A program made the translations under genes and the position numbers. From assembly GCF_040529185.1 (NCBI RefSeq), contig NZ_CP159510.1, forward strand, positions 3,100,001 through 3,164,000: a stretch of 64,000 bases of DNA, written 5' to 3'. This document shows, in pieces, positions 53,512-62,308 of this stretch; the stretch's first letter is position 1, and the number at the start of each line of letters is the position of its first letter. A model generated the notes under the pieces. That model ran no database searches, was not told the DNA's origin, and was given only the letters and a program-made list of their open reading frames with translations. The stretch is from Sporolactobacillus sp. Y61 (GTDB lineage: Bacteria > Bacillota > Bacilli > Bacillales > Sporolactobacillaceae).

Positions 53512-54288
53512 ATGAAAGCAGCGATTATTCAGCTGAATATTGCATTTGGCAACCCGGATCAGAACCTGGAGCATGCGGAACATCTGATTTCTGAGGCACT
53601 GAAAGACCATCCGGACGTCATCATCCTTCCTGAACTCTGGACAACAGGCTATGATCTGGAACATCTGAACCGGACGGCGGACTCTGAGGGAAAAGCGATA
53701 CGGCGCGCAGCCGGACGTCTGGCCGGAAAACATCATGTGAATCTCATCGCCGGTTCAACAGCAGTAAAAACCGATAAGGGCATTTTTAACAGAATGGCCG
53801 TTTTCAATCGTGAAGGAACATGTATCAAAACATATGATAAAATCCATTTGTTCCGTCTGATGCGTGAAGAACGATTCCTTAAGGCGGGCAGGCGGGACGG
53901 TCTGTTTCAGATCGACGGGGTCCTTTCAGCCGGTTTCATCTGTTATGATATCCGCTTTCCCGAATGGATCCGGAAACATGTCCTCGCCGGGGCGAAAATG
54001 CTGTTCATCCCCGCAGAATGGCCAAAACCCCGGCTTGACCACTGGCGGACCCTGTTAACCTGCCGGGCGATTGAAAACCAGGTCTATGTGGTGGCCTGCA
54101 ACCGTGCCGGCAGCGACCCGGACAATCATTTTGCCGGTCACTCCCTGGTGATCGGTCCCTGGGGAGATATCCTTGCAGAAGCGGATGAGAATGAAGGGAT
54201 TCTGTCTGTTGATCTGCCTCTTTCAGCTGTGGAAGAGGTCCGTTCCCGGATTCCCGTCTTCGAGGACCGGCGTCCGGAAATATACTAA
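53512..54288 (+). CDS. mtnU: nitrilase-family carbon-nitrogen hydrolase (MtnU-like)
   Basis: 258 residues. Nitrilase superfamily with the catalytic triad: Glu in ILPELWTTGYDL, Lys in TYDKIHLFRLM, Cys in SAGFICYDIRFPEWIR. In B. subtilis mtnU (ykrU) is beside mtnE; it is thought to act as an omega-amidase on alpha-ketoglutaramate or 2-oxosuccinamate, so transamination is driven forward. ATG 53512 follows AAAGGGGGATC. Start at 53494 would be without a site. Confidence 0.85.
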   Translation: MKAAIIQLNIAFGNPDQNLEHAEHLISEALKDHPDVIILPELWTTGYDLEHLNRTADSEGKAIRRAAGRLAGKHHVNLIAGSTAVKTDKGIFNRMAVFNREGTCIKTYDKIHLFRLMREERFLKAGRRDGLFQIDGVLSAGFICYDIRFPEWIRKHVLAGAKMLFIPAEWPKPRLDHWRTLLTCRAIENQVYVVACNRAGSDPDNHFAGHSLVIGPWGDILAEADENEGILSVDLPLSAVEEVRSRIPVFEDRRPEIY

Positions 54289-54409
54289 CGGTTTTGAAAC
54301 GAAAGTATGTCAACTACTGTCGAAGAACAGTTGAGCAAATAACCAATACCACCGCTTTGCATACAATAAAAGGGCAATCCATCAACTATTGAGGAATGGA
54401 GAATGCCCG

Positions 54410-54853
54410 ATGAAGAAAAATCTGAAGTTGCCCGATCTGAGTCAGGCTACGCACTGGATCAATCAAAGACCCGATCAAAAGGCCCTGTCCGGCCGGCCGT
54501 TGCTTGTTTATTTCTGGTCTCTTGGCTGCGTCTACTGCAAAAAGGTCATACCTCAGATCCATGAATTACGAGAACGGTGCCGCGATCAGCTGAACATCAT
54601 CGCCATTCATATGCCGTTATCTGAATCTGAACTGGATCCGGAACAGGTAGCCCGGAGCTGTATGATGCATGAAATGAAGTGCCCCGTTCTGATTGATAAC
54701 CGGCACCGTCTGGCAGATGCATTCGGCAACCGCCATGTCCCCACCTGTTATCTCTTCGACAGACGCGGACAACTGCTGGAATACCATATGGGGGAACTCG
54801 GAGTCAGGCGCGCCTTGAAAGCGGCAGAACAACTCGTCTATTCTTTGGAATAG
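54410..54853 (+). CDS. TlpA/ResA-like thioredoxin-fold protein, cytoplasmic
   Basis: 147 residues. A redox motif CVYC is in LLVYFWSLGCVYCKKVIPQI near residue 46, and the cis-Pro is in RHVPTCYLFDRRGQ. No signal peptide or membrane helix is seen, unlike ResA or StoA, so it should act in the cytoplasm. The partner is unknown. ATG 54410 follows TGGAG with 9 bp. Its end overlaps the end of the convergent VanZ-family gene by 16 bp. Confidence 0.8.
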   Translation: MKKNLKLPDLSQATHWINQRPDQKALSGRPLLVYFWSLGCVYCKKVIPQIHELRERCRDQLNIIAIHMPLSESELDPEQVARSCMMHEMKCPVLIDNRHRLADAFGNRHVPTCYLFDRRGQLLEYHMGELGVRRALKAAEQLVYSLE

Positions 54854-55284
54854 AATATGATGAAATGGCGACGGACAAACAGGAGAAAGCTGAAGATCAT
54901 GCGGCCAATAACTGCACCGGTAATATTCAGCCACATATCATCAATATCAAAAATGCGGGAGGCAAACAGATACTGCGAGGACTCGATAAACAGACTGAAC
55001 AGAAAGGCAGACAGAATGAGCAGCGGATACCTCCCCGCCGGTTTTGACAAGATTGGAAGCAGGAGACCAAACGGGAGAAACAGCAGCATATTTCCGATGA
55101 CATTTTTAAAAATCAGGGCCAGACTCCCACTCCTTATCATCAGAGCAAGGCTGCTGAAAATCTTCAGGTTTTCTGATCTTCCATAGGTGTAGTAGTTGTG
55201 GGTGAAAAGGGTCAGTAGGAGCACAACAGAAAGGTAACTGAGAAAGAAAAACATAAGAAGATATTTTTTCTGAAAGAGGTTCAT
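54838..55284 (-). CDS. VanZ-family membrane protein
   Basis: 148 residues with four membrane helices. The VanZ core is seen: LIFKNVIGNMLLFLPFGLLL, then FSLFIESSQYLFASRIFDID and DDMWLNITGAVIGRMI, with conserved N, E, Q and D residues. Some members give low-level teicoplanin resistance, but most have unknown roles. ATG 55284 has GGGAGGG about 9 bp upstream; a longer frame has none. It overlaps the tlpA-like gene tail to tail. Confidence 0.85.
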   Translation of the reverse strand: MNLFQKKYLLMFFFLSYLSVVLLLTLFTHNYYTYGRSENLKIFSSLALMIRSGSLALIFKNVIGNMLLFLPFGLLLPILSKPAGRYPLLILSAFLFSLFIESSQYLFASRIFDIDDMWLNITGAVIGRMIFSFLLFVRRHFIIFYSKE

Positions 55285-55345
55285 CAGCTTTTCCCTCCCT
55301 TTTGCATAGGTATGATCTGTTGCGGACAAACATGCCCGCCGGCAG

Positions 55346-56230
55346 TTATCCTGTGTGCGTCCGCCCTTTTCCTATATGAAGCTGATAACAGAGCGCATTG
55401 ATCTGACCACCGATAATAATCGTAAATGCAGTCAGATAAAACCAGAGCATCAGAATGATGATCCCGCCAAGGGTCCCGTATGTAGAGGTATAATTGCCCA
55501 GATACCGGACATAAAAGGAGAACGCGTAAGAGGCGAGCTGCCACCCGGCGCCGGCTATCACTGCCCCGATAATCACTTCGCCCGGCTTCAGCCTGATATT
55601 CGGAGCGAGCATAAACAGAAAATCAAAGATCATAATGATCACCACAAACGTGACCAGTGTGCTGATAACAGACCACATTCCGGCAAAGCTTTCGGAAAAG
55701 CCGAGATATCTGAACAGAGAGCGCATCCACGCTGCAGCAATAACGTTGACAGCAAGCGTCATCGCAATCGCAAAAATCATGGCCAGTGTAAAACACATGG
55801 CAAGAAAGCGGGTCAGAATAAAGGGCCTTGTTTCTTTGACATGATACGCCCGGTTCAGCGTCCGTATCAAGGCATTGATGGCGCCTGAAGCCGGCCAGAT
55901 GGTCGCAATCACGCCGAGAGAGAGCAGACCCCCGCTTTTTGTAAAGACGCCGTTCAGGTTCTGCTCAATTAAGGACATGACCTCCCCCGGCAGGTAACGT
56001 TCAAGAAATGGAATGATCTCCGCCTGCGTCAGGCCGAGATAAGGGAGGATCGCAAAAAGAAAAATCACCAGCGGAAAAAGCGACAACAGGAAATAAAACG
56101 CTAATGTTGCCGCCAGATCCACCGTATGATCTTCAATAAATCTTTTTGTGAGAAGTTTAATGAACAAACGGACTTCCTTAAACTCCTTTTCTCTTTTCAC
56201 TTTCTCCATCTCCGCGTCTTTCCTTTTCAT
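55346..56230 (-). CDS. YihY/BrkB-family membrane protein (YfkH-like)
   Basis: 294 residues with six membrane helices: LAATLAFYFLLSLFPLVIFL, then GGLLSLGVIATIWPASGAIN and WLYLTAF-type end (LMLWFYLTAFTIIIGGQINA). The family was once called RNase BN in error and has no settled function. The start may be ATG 56230 or 56209. It follows the YtxH-like gene by about 20 bp and is likely in one operon with it. Confidence 0.85.
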   Translation of the reverse strand: MKRKDAEMEKVKREKEFKEVRLFIKLLTKRFIEDHTVDLAATLAFYFLLSLFPLVIFLFAILPYLGLTQAEIIPFLERYLPGEVMSLIEQNLNGVFTKSGGLLSLGVIATIWPASGAINALIRTLNRAYHVKETRPFILTRFLAMCFTLAMIFAIAMTLAVNVIAAAWMRSLFRYLGFSESFAGMWSVISTLVTFVVIIMIFDFLFMLAPNIRLKPGEVIIGAVIAGAGWQLASYAFSFYVRYLGNYTSTYGTLGGIIILMLWFYLTAFTIIIGGQINALCYQLHIGKGRTHTG

Positions 56231-56249
56231 TTCCGGACAATGACCGAAG

Positions 56250-56765
56250 TCAGGCGTCGTCCGAACCTTCAGGCTTATATCCGGATGGCATGGATTTCAG
56301 CGGCATCGTACCGGGATTCGGTACAGTGGTTTCATTTTCAAGACGCTGCAAAGCCTCTTCTTCAGGACTAATCAGAGACGGTTCCTGATAGTTCGCCACA
56401 CTCTGCCCGGCGCGTCTTATTTTTCCTGCTATTTCCGTCAGCTCGCTGCCTGCTTCCATGACATACTGATACGTATTTCCCGTACTTTTCCTGGCCTTCT
56501 CCGCGTTGTCGATCATCTGCTGGACGTCTTCCGATATTTCACGTGCCAGACCTTTCAGCCGGGATCCCGTCGCCGTAAAATAATTTCCGACCTGATCGGG
56601 ATGCCTCCAGACCGTCTGAATCACTCTTCCGCTGTTCTTTGCAGCGGTCTGCAGCCGGTTTCCCCATACCGACCGTGTCTCCCGTCCGAAGAGTGACAGT
56701 CCGCAGCCGATCATTCCCCCGATCAGCATAAACCTGCCCATCCGGCTCCTGCCGTATATGCTCAT
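56250..56765 (-). CDS. YtxH-like membrane-associated protein
   Basis: 171 residues. A short glycine-rich hydrophobic segment (MGRFMLIGGMIGCGLSLFG) near the N-terminus, then a helical region with coiled-coil features, and a disordered Pro-rich tail. Similar in layout to YtxH-type proteins, of unknown role. GGGGAG lies 9 bp before ATG 56765. First gene of the pair with the BrkB-family protein. Confidence 0.6.
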   Translation of the reverse strand: MSIYGRSRMGRFMLIGGMIGCGLSLFGRETRSVWGNRLQTAAKNSGRVIQTVWRHPDQVGNYFTATGSRLKGLAREISEDVQQMIDNAEKARKSTGNTYQYVMEAGSELTEIAGKIRRAGQSVANYQEPSLISPEEEALQRLENETTVPNPGTMPLKSMPSGYKPEGSDDA

Positions 56766-57016
56766 CAGAATCAGCTCCCCTGCGATAAGCTATAACCCAT
56801 CAAGGATTACGCTTTTTAGTGTGCACCGGAGGCCGTTTAATATGAGAATCCAGGGTCTGTTAAAAAGTGGAGAAACTCCGTAATAGAAAACCGGACAGCT
56901 TATCACTGCACTCATCATAACAGAAACGGTATAAAAAAACATAAACTCAAGTGTCGTTCGGTCTTGCAAGACGGGTATGCTAAAATGAGGCAAGGATACA
57001 GAAAGAAGGGACACTG

Positions 57017-58804
57017 TTGGCAAAACTGAATCAGAAGTGGGATCTTGATCCCGTTTTTAAAGGGGGAAGCGCGTCCCCGGCATTTTCCGGCTTTCTTAAG
57101 CAACTGCAGGAAGACCTCAGACATTTCAAGTCTGTCCTTCAGCACAGAGTTCAGGTAACTGCAGCTGATGCCGACGCCTTTCAGACCATCATGAAACAAT
57201 ACGGTGAGCTCGCAGGGCGACTGCGTGAAGCGGCTGCATTCACGGAATGCCTGACTTCTCAGAATGTCAAAGATGAGAAAGCGCTGGCGCTGAGCAGCCG
57301 GGTGCAGCGCCTTATCGCTTTATTTGAAGCCTGCGACACGCAGACCGATGCACTCCTGCGCCGGATTGACGATAAGGACTGGCAGAGACTTGTTGAAAAC
57401 CTGGGCGACATCCGTTTTGCCCTTGAGGAGAAAAGAAGTCTTTCCAGAAAAAAGCTACCTGCTGAGCAGGAAGAACTGATCAGCAGCCTGTCGGTTGACG
57501 GTTATCATGCATGGGGACAGCTGTATTATGCCCTCGTCGGGAAAATAAAGATCCCGCTGGCGCATCCTGCAGGTGGAAAAGAGACCCTCTCCGTCAGCCA
57601 GGCCAGTAATCTGCTTGATGATCCGGATCGCACCGTACGACAGCAGGTCTTTCATGCGCTGGAGAATTCCTGGTCGGAAAACGCCGACCTTTTTGCTGCA
57701 ACCCTGAATCATCTCTCCGGGTACCGCCTGTCCGTCTACGAAGCACGCGGCTGGTCAGACTTTCTCGCTGAACCTCTGGCTTTTAACCGGATGACGCGCC
57801 GTACACTGGACACGATGTGGCAAACGGTCACGGAATATAAACCGAAATTTGTCAGGTTTCTCGAAAGAAAGGCGAAACTGCTCGGACTGGACCGACTCTC
57901 ATGGTTTGACGTTCATGCCCCGCTCACCCGGGATACAAAAAAGGTATCCTATGAGGATGCAGCCGGTTTTATCGTTAAGCATTTTCGGACATTCAATCCG
58001 AAGATGGCCGATTTTGCAAAACACGCCCTGGAAAATCGCTGGATTGAAGCGGAAAACCGCCCTGATAAACGACCGGGCGGATTTTGTACCAGTTTTCCTC
58101 TGACCGGCGAATCGCGTATTTTCATGACATTCAGCGGCACTGCCTCAAATACGTCGACTATTGCCCATGAACTTGGCCATGCCTACCACCAGTCAGTGAT
58201 GCAGGGTATTCCTTTCCTTTCGCAGCAATACGCGATGAATGTCGCAGAAACGGCATCAACTTTTTCGGAAATGATCGTCAGCGATGCTGCTGAATCGGCC
58301 GCAAAATCTAAAGAGGAAAAGCTGACTTTTCTCAGCACCAAACTGGAACGCAGTATTGATTTACTGATGAATATCCATGCCCGTTTCCTGTTTGAAACGC
58401 GGTTTTATGCCGAGCGGAAAAAAGGGGCGGTTCCGGTTGACCGGCTTAATCAGCTGATGGAAAGCGCAGAGAAGGAGGCCTATCTGAATTCGCTGGACGT
58501 TTATCATCCGGCGTTCTGGGCATCCAAGCTGCATTTTTATATTACGGACTGGCCCTTCTACAATTTCCCGTACACATTCGGGTTCCTGTTCAGTACCGGT
58601 ATTTATGTCCAGGCGCTTAAGGGAGGAAAATCTTTTGCGGCTAAATACGATGCACTTCTCCGCGATACAGGACGTATGACAACCGAACAGCTGGCTGAGA
58701 AACATCTGGGCGTCGTTCTGAGTGCACCGGACTTCTGGCGTTCCGCACTAGACTATCTGGCGCAGGACGTAGATAAGTTCCTGGCGCTCACAGACTCACC
58801 GTGA
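57017..58804 (+). CDS. pepF: M3-family oligoendopeptidase F
   Basis: 595 residues, full length for PepF. The zinc site is in STIAHELGHAYHQSVMQGIP (HExxH), and the third ligand Glu in AETASTFSEMIVSDA. It cleaves short peptides in the cytoplasm. TTG 57017 follows AGAAGGGAC with good spacing. Its stop coincides with the start of repeat copy 3. It appears to be a single-gene unit. Confidence 0.93.
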   Translation: MAKLNQKWDLDPVFKGGSASPAFSGFLKQLQEDLRHFKSVLQHRVQVTAADADAFQTIMKQYGELAGRLREAAAFTECLTSQNVKDEKALALSSRVQRLIALFEACDTQTDALLRRIDDKDWQRLVENLGDIRFALEEKRSLSRKKLPAEQEELISSLSVDGYHAWGQLYYALVGKIKIPLAHPAGGKETLSVSQASNLLDDPDRTVRQQVFHALENSWSENADLFAATLNHLSGYRLSVYEARGWSDFLAEPLAFNRMTRRTLDTMWQTVTEYKPKFVRFLERKAKLLGLDRLSWFDVHAPLTRDTKKVSYEDAAGFIVKHFRTFNPKMADFAKHALENRWIEAENRPDKRPGGFCTSFPLTGESRIFMTFSGTASNTSTIAHELGHAYHQSVMQGIPFLSQQYAMNVAETASTFSEMIVSDAAESAAKSKEEKLTFLSTKLERSIDLLMNIHARFLFETRFYAERKKGAVPVDRLNQLMESAEKEAYLNSLDVYHPAFWASKLHFYITDWPFYNFPYTFGFLFSTGIYVQALKGGKSFAAKYDALLRDTGRMTTEQLAEKHLGVVLSAPDFWRSALDYLAQDVDKFLALTDSP

Positions 58805-59016
58805 AGTGAAGCTTGAATCAGCGGGAGTTTTTCGGACGCGCAGGACGTGCCGTGCAGGCGTCGCGACAGGAGGTTCTTATTTTTAGCCTGCGCGCATCTC
58901 CCACTGAATGTCAGTTGAAACCCATCGGGCGGCTGCGGACCGTTACCTCCACCTGAGTATTATCATTTACCCGCATGACCCTGTGGTGGGGGTCTTACTG
59001 CCCGTTCATGCGGGAT
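58804..59016 (+). repeat. dispersed structured repeat, copy 3
   Basis: AAGTGAAGCTTGAATCAGCG at the start; the blocks GGACGTGCCGTGCAGGCG, TTTTTAGCCTGCG, CAGTTGAAACCCATCGGGC and TTACTGCCCGTTCATGCGGG follow. Outer stem TCAGCGGGAG pairs with CTCCCACTGA, and CCCGCATGA pairs perfectly with TCATGCGGG at the 3' end. It begins at the last bases of pepF. Confidence 0.88.
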
Positions 59017-59125
59017 TTTCCATACGATTTGAAGTGAAATGGAATCATTTTTCTATAGACAAAAATTCTCTTTCCGAATACAATAGGAGTGGAAAATTAA
59101 ATTATAATTGTTTTAATCAACAAAT

Positions 59126-59155
59126 CATGCTGTCATCCAAACGGGTGGCAGCATG
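59126..59155 (+). other. 13-bp hairpin and tiny ORF in the leader of the VIT1/CCC1 gene
   Basis: CATGCTGTCATCC (59126-59138) pairs with GGGTGGCAGCATG (59143-59155), two G-U pairs, loop AAAC. It is followed by a weak T-run, then AAGAGG and an 8-codon frame (MKMIPILN, 59174-59200). It could be an attenuator for the metal transporter gene. A weak Fur-like match (TGATTCCCATTCTCA, 59179-59193) overlaps the tiny frame. Confidence 0.4.
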
Positions 59156-59250
59156 TTCCGTTTTAAGAGGTATGAAGATGATTCCCATTCTCAATTAAAA
59201 TGAAAATTTTTCATTCTTACAGGTATTTATCAGGAAAAGAGGACAAAACC

Positions 59251-59928
59251 ATGAACGAACAGGCTGGAACCATGAATCAAAAACTGAACGTCCTTCGCGC
59301 CGGTGTTCTCGGAGCAAATGACGGGATTGTCTCAACTGCAGGACTGGTTGTCGGTGTGGCCGGGGCGACAGGAAATACGATGACTTTACTGATATCCGGT
59401 CTCGCCGGGCTGGTTGCCGGCGCGCTTTCCATGGCCGGCGGTGAGTATGTGTCTGTCAGCACACAGAAGGATACGGAAAAAGCAGTTGTGGAGGCAGAAA
59501 AGGTCAGATTAAAAGAAGATTATGAAGGTGAAGTGAATGAACTGACAGACATCTATGTGGCCAATGGCTTATCGGAACAACTATCCAGACAGGTCGCCCT
59601 GGAACTGATGAACAAGGATGCCATTGGGGCCCATGCGGCCGCGGAGCTGGGCGTCAGGCCGGGCGAATACGTGAATCCATGGCATGCCGCCTTCTCCTCC
59701 ATGTTCGCCTTTTCTATCGGAGCGATTCTTCCCCTGCTGATGATTGTCCTGATGCCGCCGCCGGTCAGAGTGCTGTTTACTGTGATTGCCGTTCTGATCT
59801 CACTTGCTTTAACCGGTTATATCAGTGCCCATCTCGGCGGTGCGCCAAAATGGCCGGCTGTCCTGCGCAATGTGGTTGTCGGTGCCCTGACCATGGGATT
59901 AACCTTCACGGTCGGCACGCTTCTATAA
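59251..59928 (+). CDS. VIT1/CCC1-family iron/manganese transporter
   Basis: 225 residues with five membrane helices. Helix 1 has the family motif RAGVLGANDGIVSTAGLVVG, helix 2 has LAGLVAGALSMAGGEYVSVS with the metal-binding Met/Gly/Glu residues, and a cytoplasmic metal-binding helical loop follows (residues 70-140, rich in Glu). These proteins move Fe2+ or Mn2+ out of the cytoplasm in exchange for H+. ATG 59251 is 8 bp after AAAAGAGG. It sits between repeat copies 3 and 4. Confidence 0.9.
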   Translation: MNEQAGTMNQKLNVLRAGVLGANDGIVSTAGLVVGVAGATGNTMTLLISGLAGLVAGALSMAGGEYVSVSTQKDTEKAVVEAEKVRLKEDYEGEVNELTDIYVANGLSEQLSRQVALELMNKDAIGAHAAAELGVRPGEYVNPWHAAFSSMFAFSIGAILPLLMIVLMPPPVRVLFTVIAVLISLALTGYISAHLGGAPKWPAVLRNVVVGALTMGLTFTVGTLL

Positions 59929-60009
59929 GAAAGGCACTCAGGCTGAGCAAGTCGCCGGCATCACAGAGGTCTGGTTTACCCAGGCCTTTTTCCGTAAAAA
60001 ATTTTTTAT

Positions 60010-60151
60010 GAAGTGAAACGTCAATCAGTGGGGGCTTGATTCCCCACTGATTTTTAGTTGTACCCATCGGGCTGCTGCGGGAAGTGATCCCCGCCCGGGC
60101 CTGTTCGTTTGCCCTCATCACCCTGGGGCGATGCTGCCGTTCATGGGGAAT
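60010..60151 (+). repeat. dispersed structured repeat, copy 4 (short form)
   Basis: AAGTGAAACGTCAATCAGTG at the start. Here TCAGTGGGG pairs perfectly with CCCCACTGA around a loop of only 8 nt; the longer copies carry about 70 nt inside this stem. The later blocks (CCCATCGGGCTGCTGCGGG, CCTGTTCGTTTGCCCTCATC, CCGTTCATGGGG) are kept. It lies between the metal transporter and adenine deaminase genes. Confidence 0.87.
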
Positions 60152-60314
60152 AAAGGATAAATAAGGCGGGTATCCGGACGGTCCCTGCACGTGGACCGTC
60201 TTTTTCAATGGCTGTCTGTTTCTCATTTTTCGTCTATAATGGTCTATATATATGGAATCGGTACGAGAAACGGGAAATCTGTTACGACGTTCTGGCGGGA
60301 GAGGAGAAAGACAT

Positions 60315-62051
60315 TTGACAGGAACAAGAGAGACTTATATCCACAGGATTCATACTGCTGCAAAAAAGGAACCTGCAGATCTGGTGATTAAAAACGGCAA
60401 GGTGGTCGATGTGTTCAGTGGAACACTGATGGACACAGATGTCGCGGTCAGGGATGGCATGATTGTCGGCCTGGGCCATTACGAAGGAAAGAAAACACTT
60501 GACGCAGCGGGAAAATTCATCTGCCCCGCACTGATTGACGGGCATGTGCACATCGAGTCATCGATGCTTACCCCCGGTCCGTTTGCCCGCGTACTTGCGG
60601 CACACGGGGTGACCACGGCCATCACAGATCCACATGAAATTGCCAATGTACTTGGGACAAAGGGCATCCGTTTCATGCTGGAGAGGGCGCGGGACAGCCT
60701 GATTGACATCTATGTGATGCTGCCCTCTTCTGTTCCATGCGCCTCCTTTGAACACAGTGGTGCAACGCTTCATGCTGAGGACCTTGAACCGCTGTTTCGT
60801 TATGATCATGTCCTCGGTCTTGCTGAGGTCATGGATTTTCCGGCTGTGCTGCATGCTGATCCGCAGATGGTCGACAAACTGCTCATGGCGCAGAAACACA
60901 CGTGGCGAATTGACGGGCACGGCGCCGGGCTCGATGCCGACGGAATAAATGTGTATACGGCAGCAGGCATCCATACCGATCACGAATGTGTTTCAATCGA
61001 TGAAGCACAGGATCGGTTATCGCGGGGCATGTATGTCATGATCCGTCAGGGAACCGTGGCGAAGGATCTCAATCAGCTGATCGGACTGGTGAATGAGAAG
61101 AACAGCCGCCGTTTCCTGTTTTGTACGGATGATAAATATCCGGATGATCTGATTGCGGAAGGCAGCGTGGATTACAATGTGCGCCTCGCAATCAGGAACG
61201 GGCTTGATCCGATCACCTGCATCCAGATGGCTTCGCTGAATGCAGCCGAGTGTTTCGGCCTGCGGACAAAAGGGGCCATAGCACCGGGATACGAAGCCAG
61301 TTTTCTTCTTCTGAATGACCTTGAGTCCTTTCAGATTCACGAAGTCTATGTCCGTGGAAAACGGGTTGCCGCGGGCGGTGCAGCCGAAGAGGCGGGTAGT
61401 AGCTCATCGATTCCTGCCGCCTCCCATCCGCTGGTCCTGAACGGTCTTAAGCCTGACAGGCTGCAGATTCCCATTGGTGATTCGGGAAAAGCACATATTA
61501 TTGAGATTATCCCCAACAGTCTGGTTACCCGCGAAAAAATAGCCAGGGTCCCGGTTAAGGACGGGAACTTTCAGTATACAGACAAGCAGGATCTTCTGAA
61601 ACTTGCCGTTATTGAGCGCCATAAGGGACTGGGTACGATCGGACTCGGGATCGTCAGTGGATTCGGGCTGCACTCCGGAGCGATCGCAACAACAATCGCT
61701 CATGATTCCCATAATCTGGTAGTCACGGGACACAGCGATTCCGATATGCTGGTCGCCGCTGAACGTCTGAAACAGCTGGATGGCGGAATGGTTGTCGTTG
61801 ACGGGGGCAGGGTCCTGGCTGAACTTGCTCTGCCCATTGCCGGACTGATGACGGACGCGCCGGCCGCTGAAGTAGCCGCCGCCCTGCAAAAACTGCGCGC
61901 GGCAGCAAGCTCCCTTGGGTCGGCCGAATCTTTTAATCCGTTTCTGACTCTGTCGTTTCTCAGCCTTCCGGTCATTCCAGACCTGAAGCTGACTGACACC
62001 GGCCTGTTCGACGTACGCGCCTTTCACCATATTCCGGTCTCTGCCGGATGA
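60315..62051 (+). CDS. adeC: adenine deaminase
   Basis: 578 residues, normal length for bacterial AdeC. Amidohydrolase fold with the metal motif PALIDGHVHIESSMLTPGPF, ITDPHEIANVLG, and a second half with GFGLHSGAIATTIAHDSHNL and GHSDSDML. It converts adenine to hypoxanthine and ammonia in purine salvage, with Mn or Fe in the site. TTG 60315 is preferred since GAGAGGAG lies upstream; a longer frame begins at 60252. Confidence 0.93.
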   Translation: MTGTRETYIHRIHTAAKKEPADLVIKNGKVVDVFSGTLMDTDVAVRDGMIVGLGHYEGKKTLDAAGKFICPALIDGHVHIESSMLTPGPFARVLAAHGVTTAITDPHEIANVLGTKGIRFMLERARDSLIDIYVMLPSSVPCASFEHSGATLHAEDLEPLFRYDHVLGLAEVMDFPAVLHADPQMVDKLLMAQKHTWRIDGHGAGLDADGINVYTAAGIHTDHECVSIDEAQDRLSRGMYVMIRQGTVAKDLNQLIGLVNEKNSRRFLFCTDDKYPDDLIAEGSVDYNVRLAIRNGLDPITCIQMASLNAAECFGLRTKGAIAPGYEASFLLLNDLESFQIHEVYVRGKRVAAGGAAEEAGSSSSIPAASHPLVLNGLKPDRLQIPIGDSGKAHIIEIIPNSLVTREKIARVPVKDGNFQYTDKQDLLKLAVIERHKGLGTIGLGIVSGFGLHSGAIATTIAHDSHNLVVTGHSDSDMLVAAERLKQLDGGMVVVDGGRVLAELALPIAGLMTDAPAAEVAAALQKLRAAASSLGSAESFNPFLTLSFLSLPVIPDLKLTDTGLFDVRAFHHIPVSAG

Positions 62052-62308
62052 TCCATTCAATGTTCCGACCCGGAAGGCCACAAGCCAGAGTAACCCATTG
62101 TTCTCGCTGACAGCAACGGCTGCTGATGATACCATGCAGAGAGATCGTAAAAGTCAGCCTGAAAGAGATTGATTCGCTGAAATTAAGATTGATCAATCAA
62201 AATGAGTAATCTGAAAATCGTTCGGCCGAAGTTCAGAACAGGGTATGCCCGCCCTTTTCGCGGATTCTAATAAAATGGATGATTGACACTTCATGGGAGG
62301 TTCTTTTC

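Noticed and set aside
54311..54334. Inverted sequence around ACTGTCGAAG, like the IS end
   Set aside because: Only ten bases match the IS end and no second end or transposase is nearby; probably chance.
62052..62308. 27-codon frame ending near 62206 between adeC and the methyltransferase
   Set aside because: It has no ribosome site or recognised motif.
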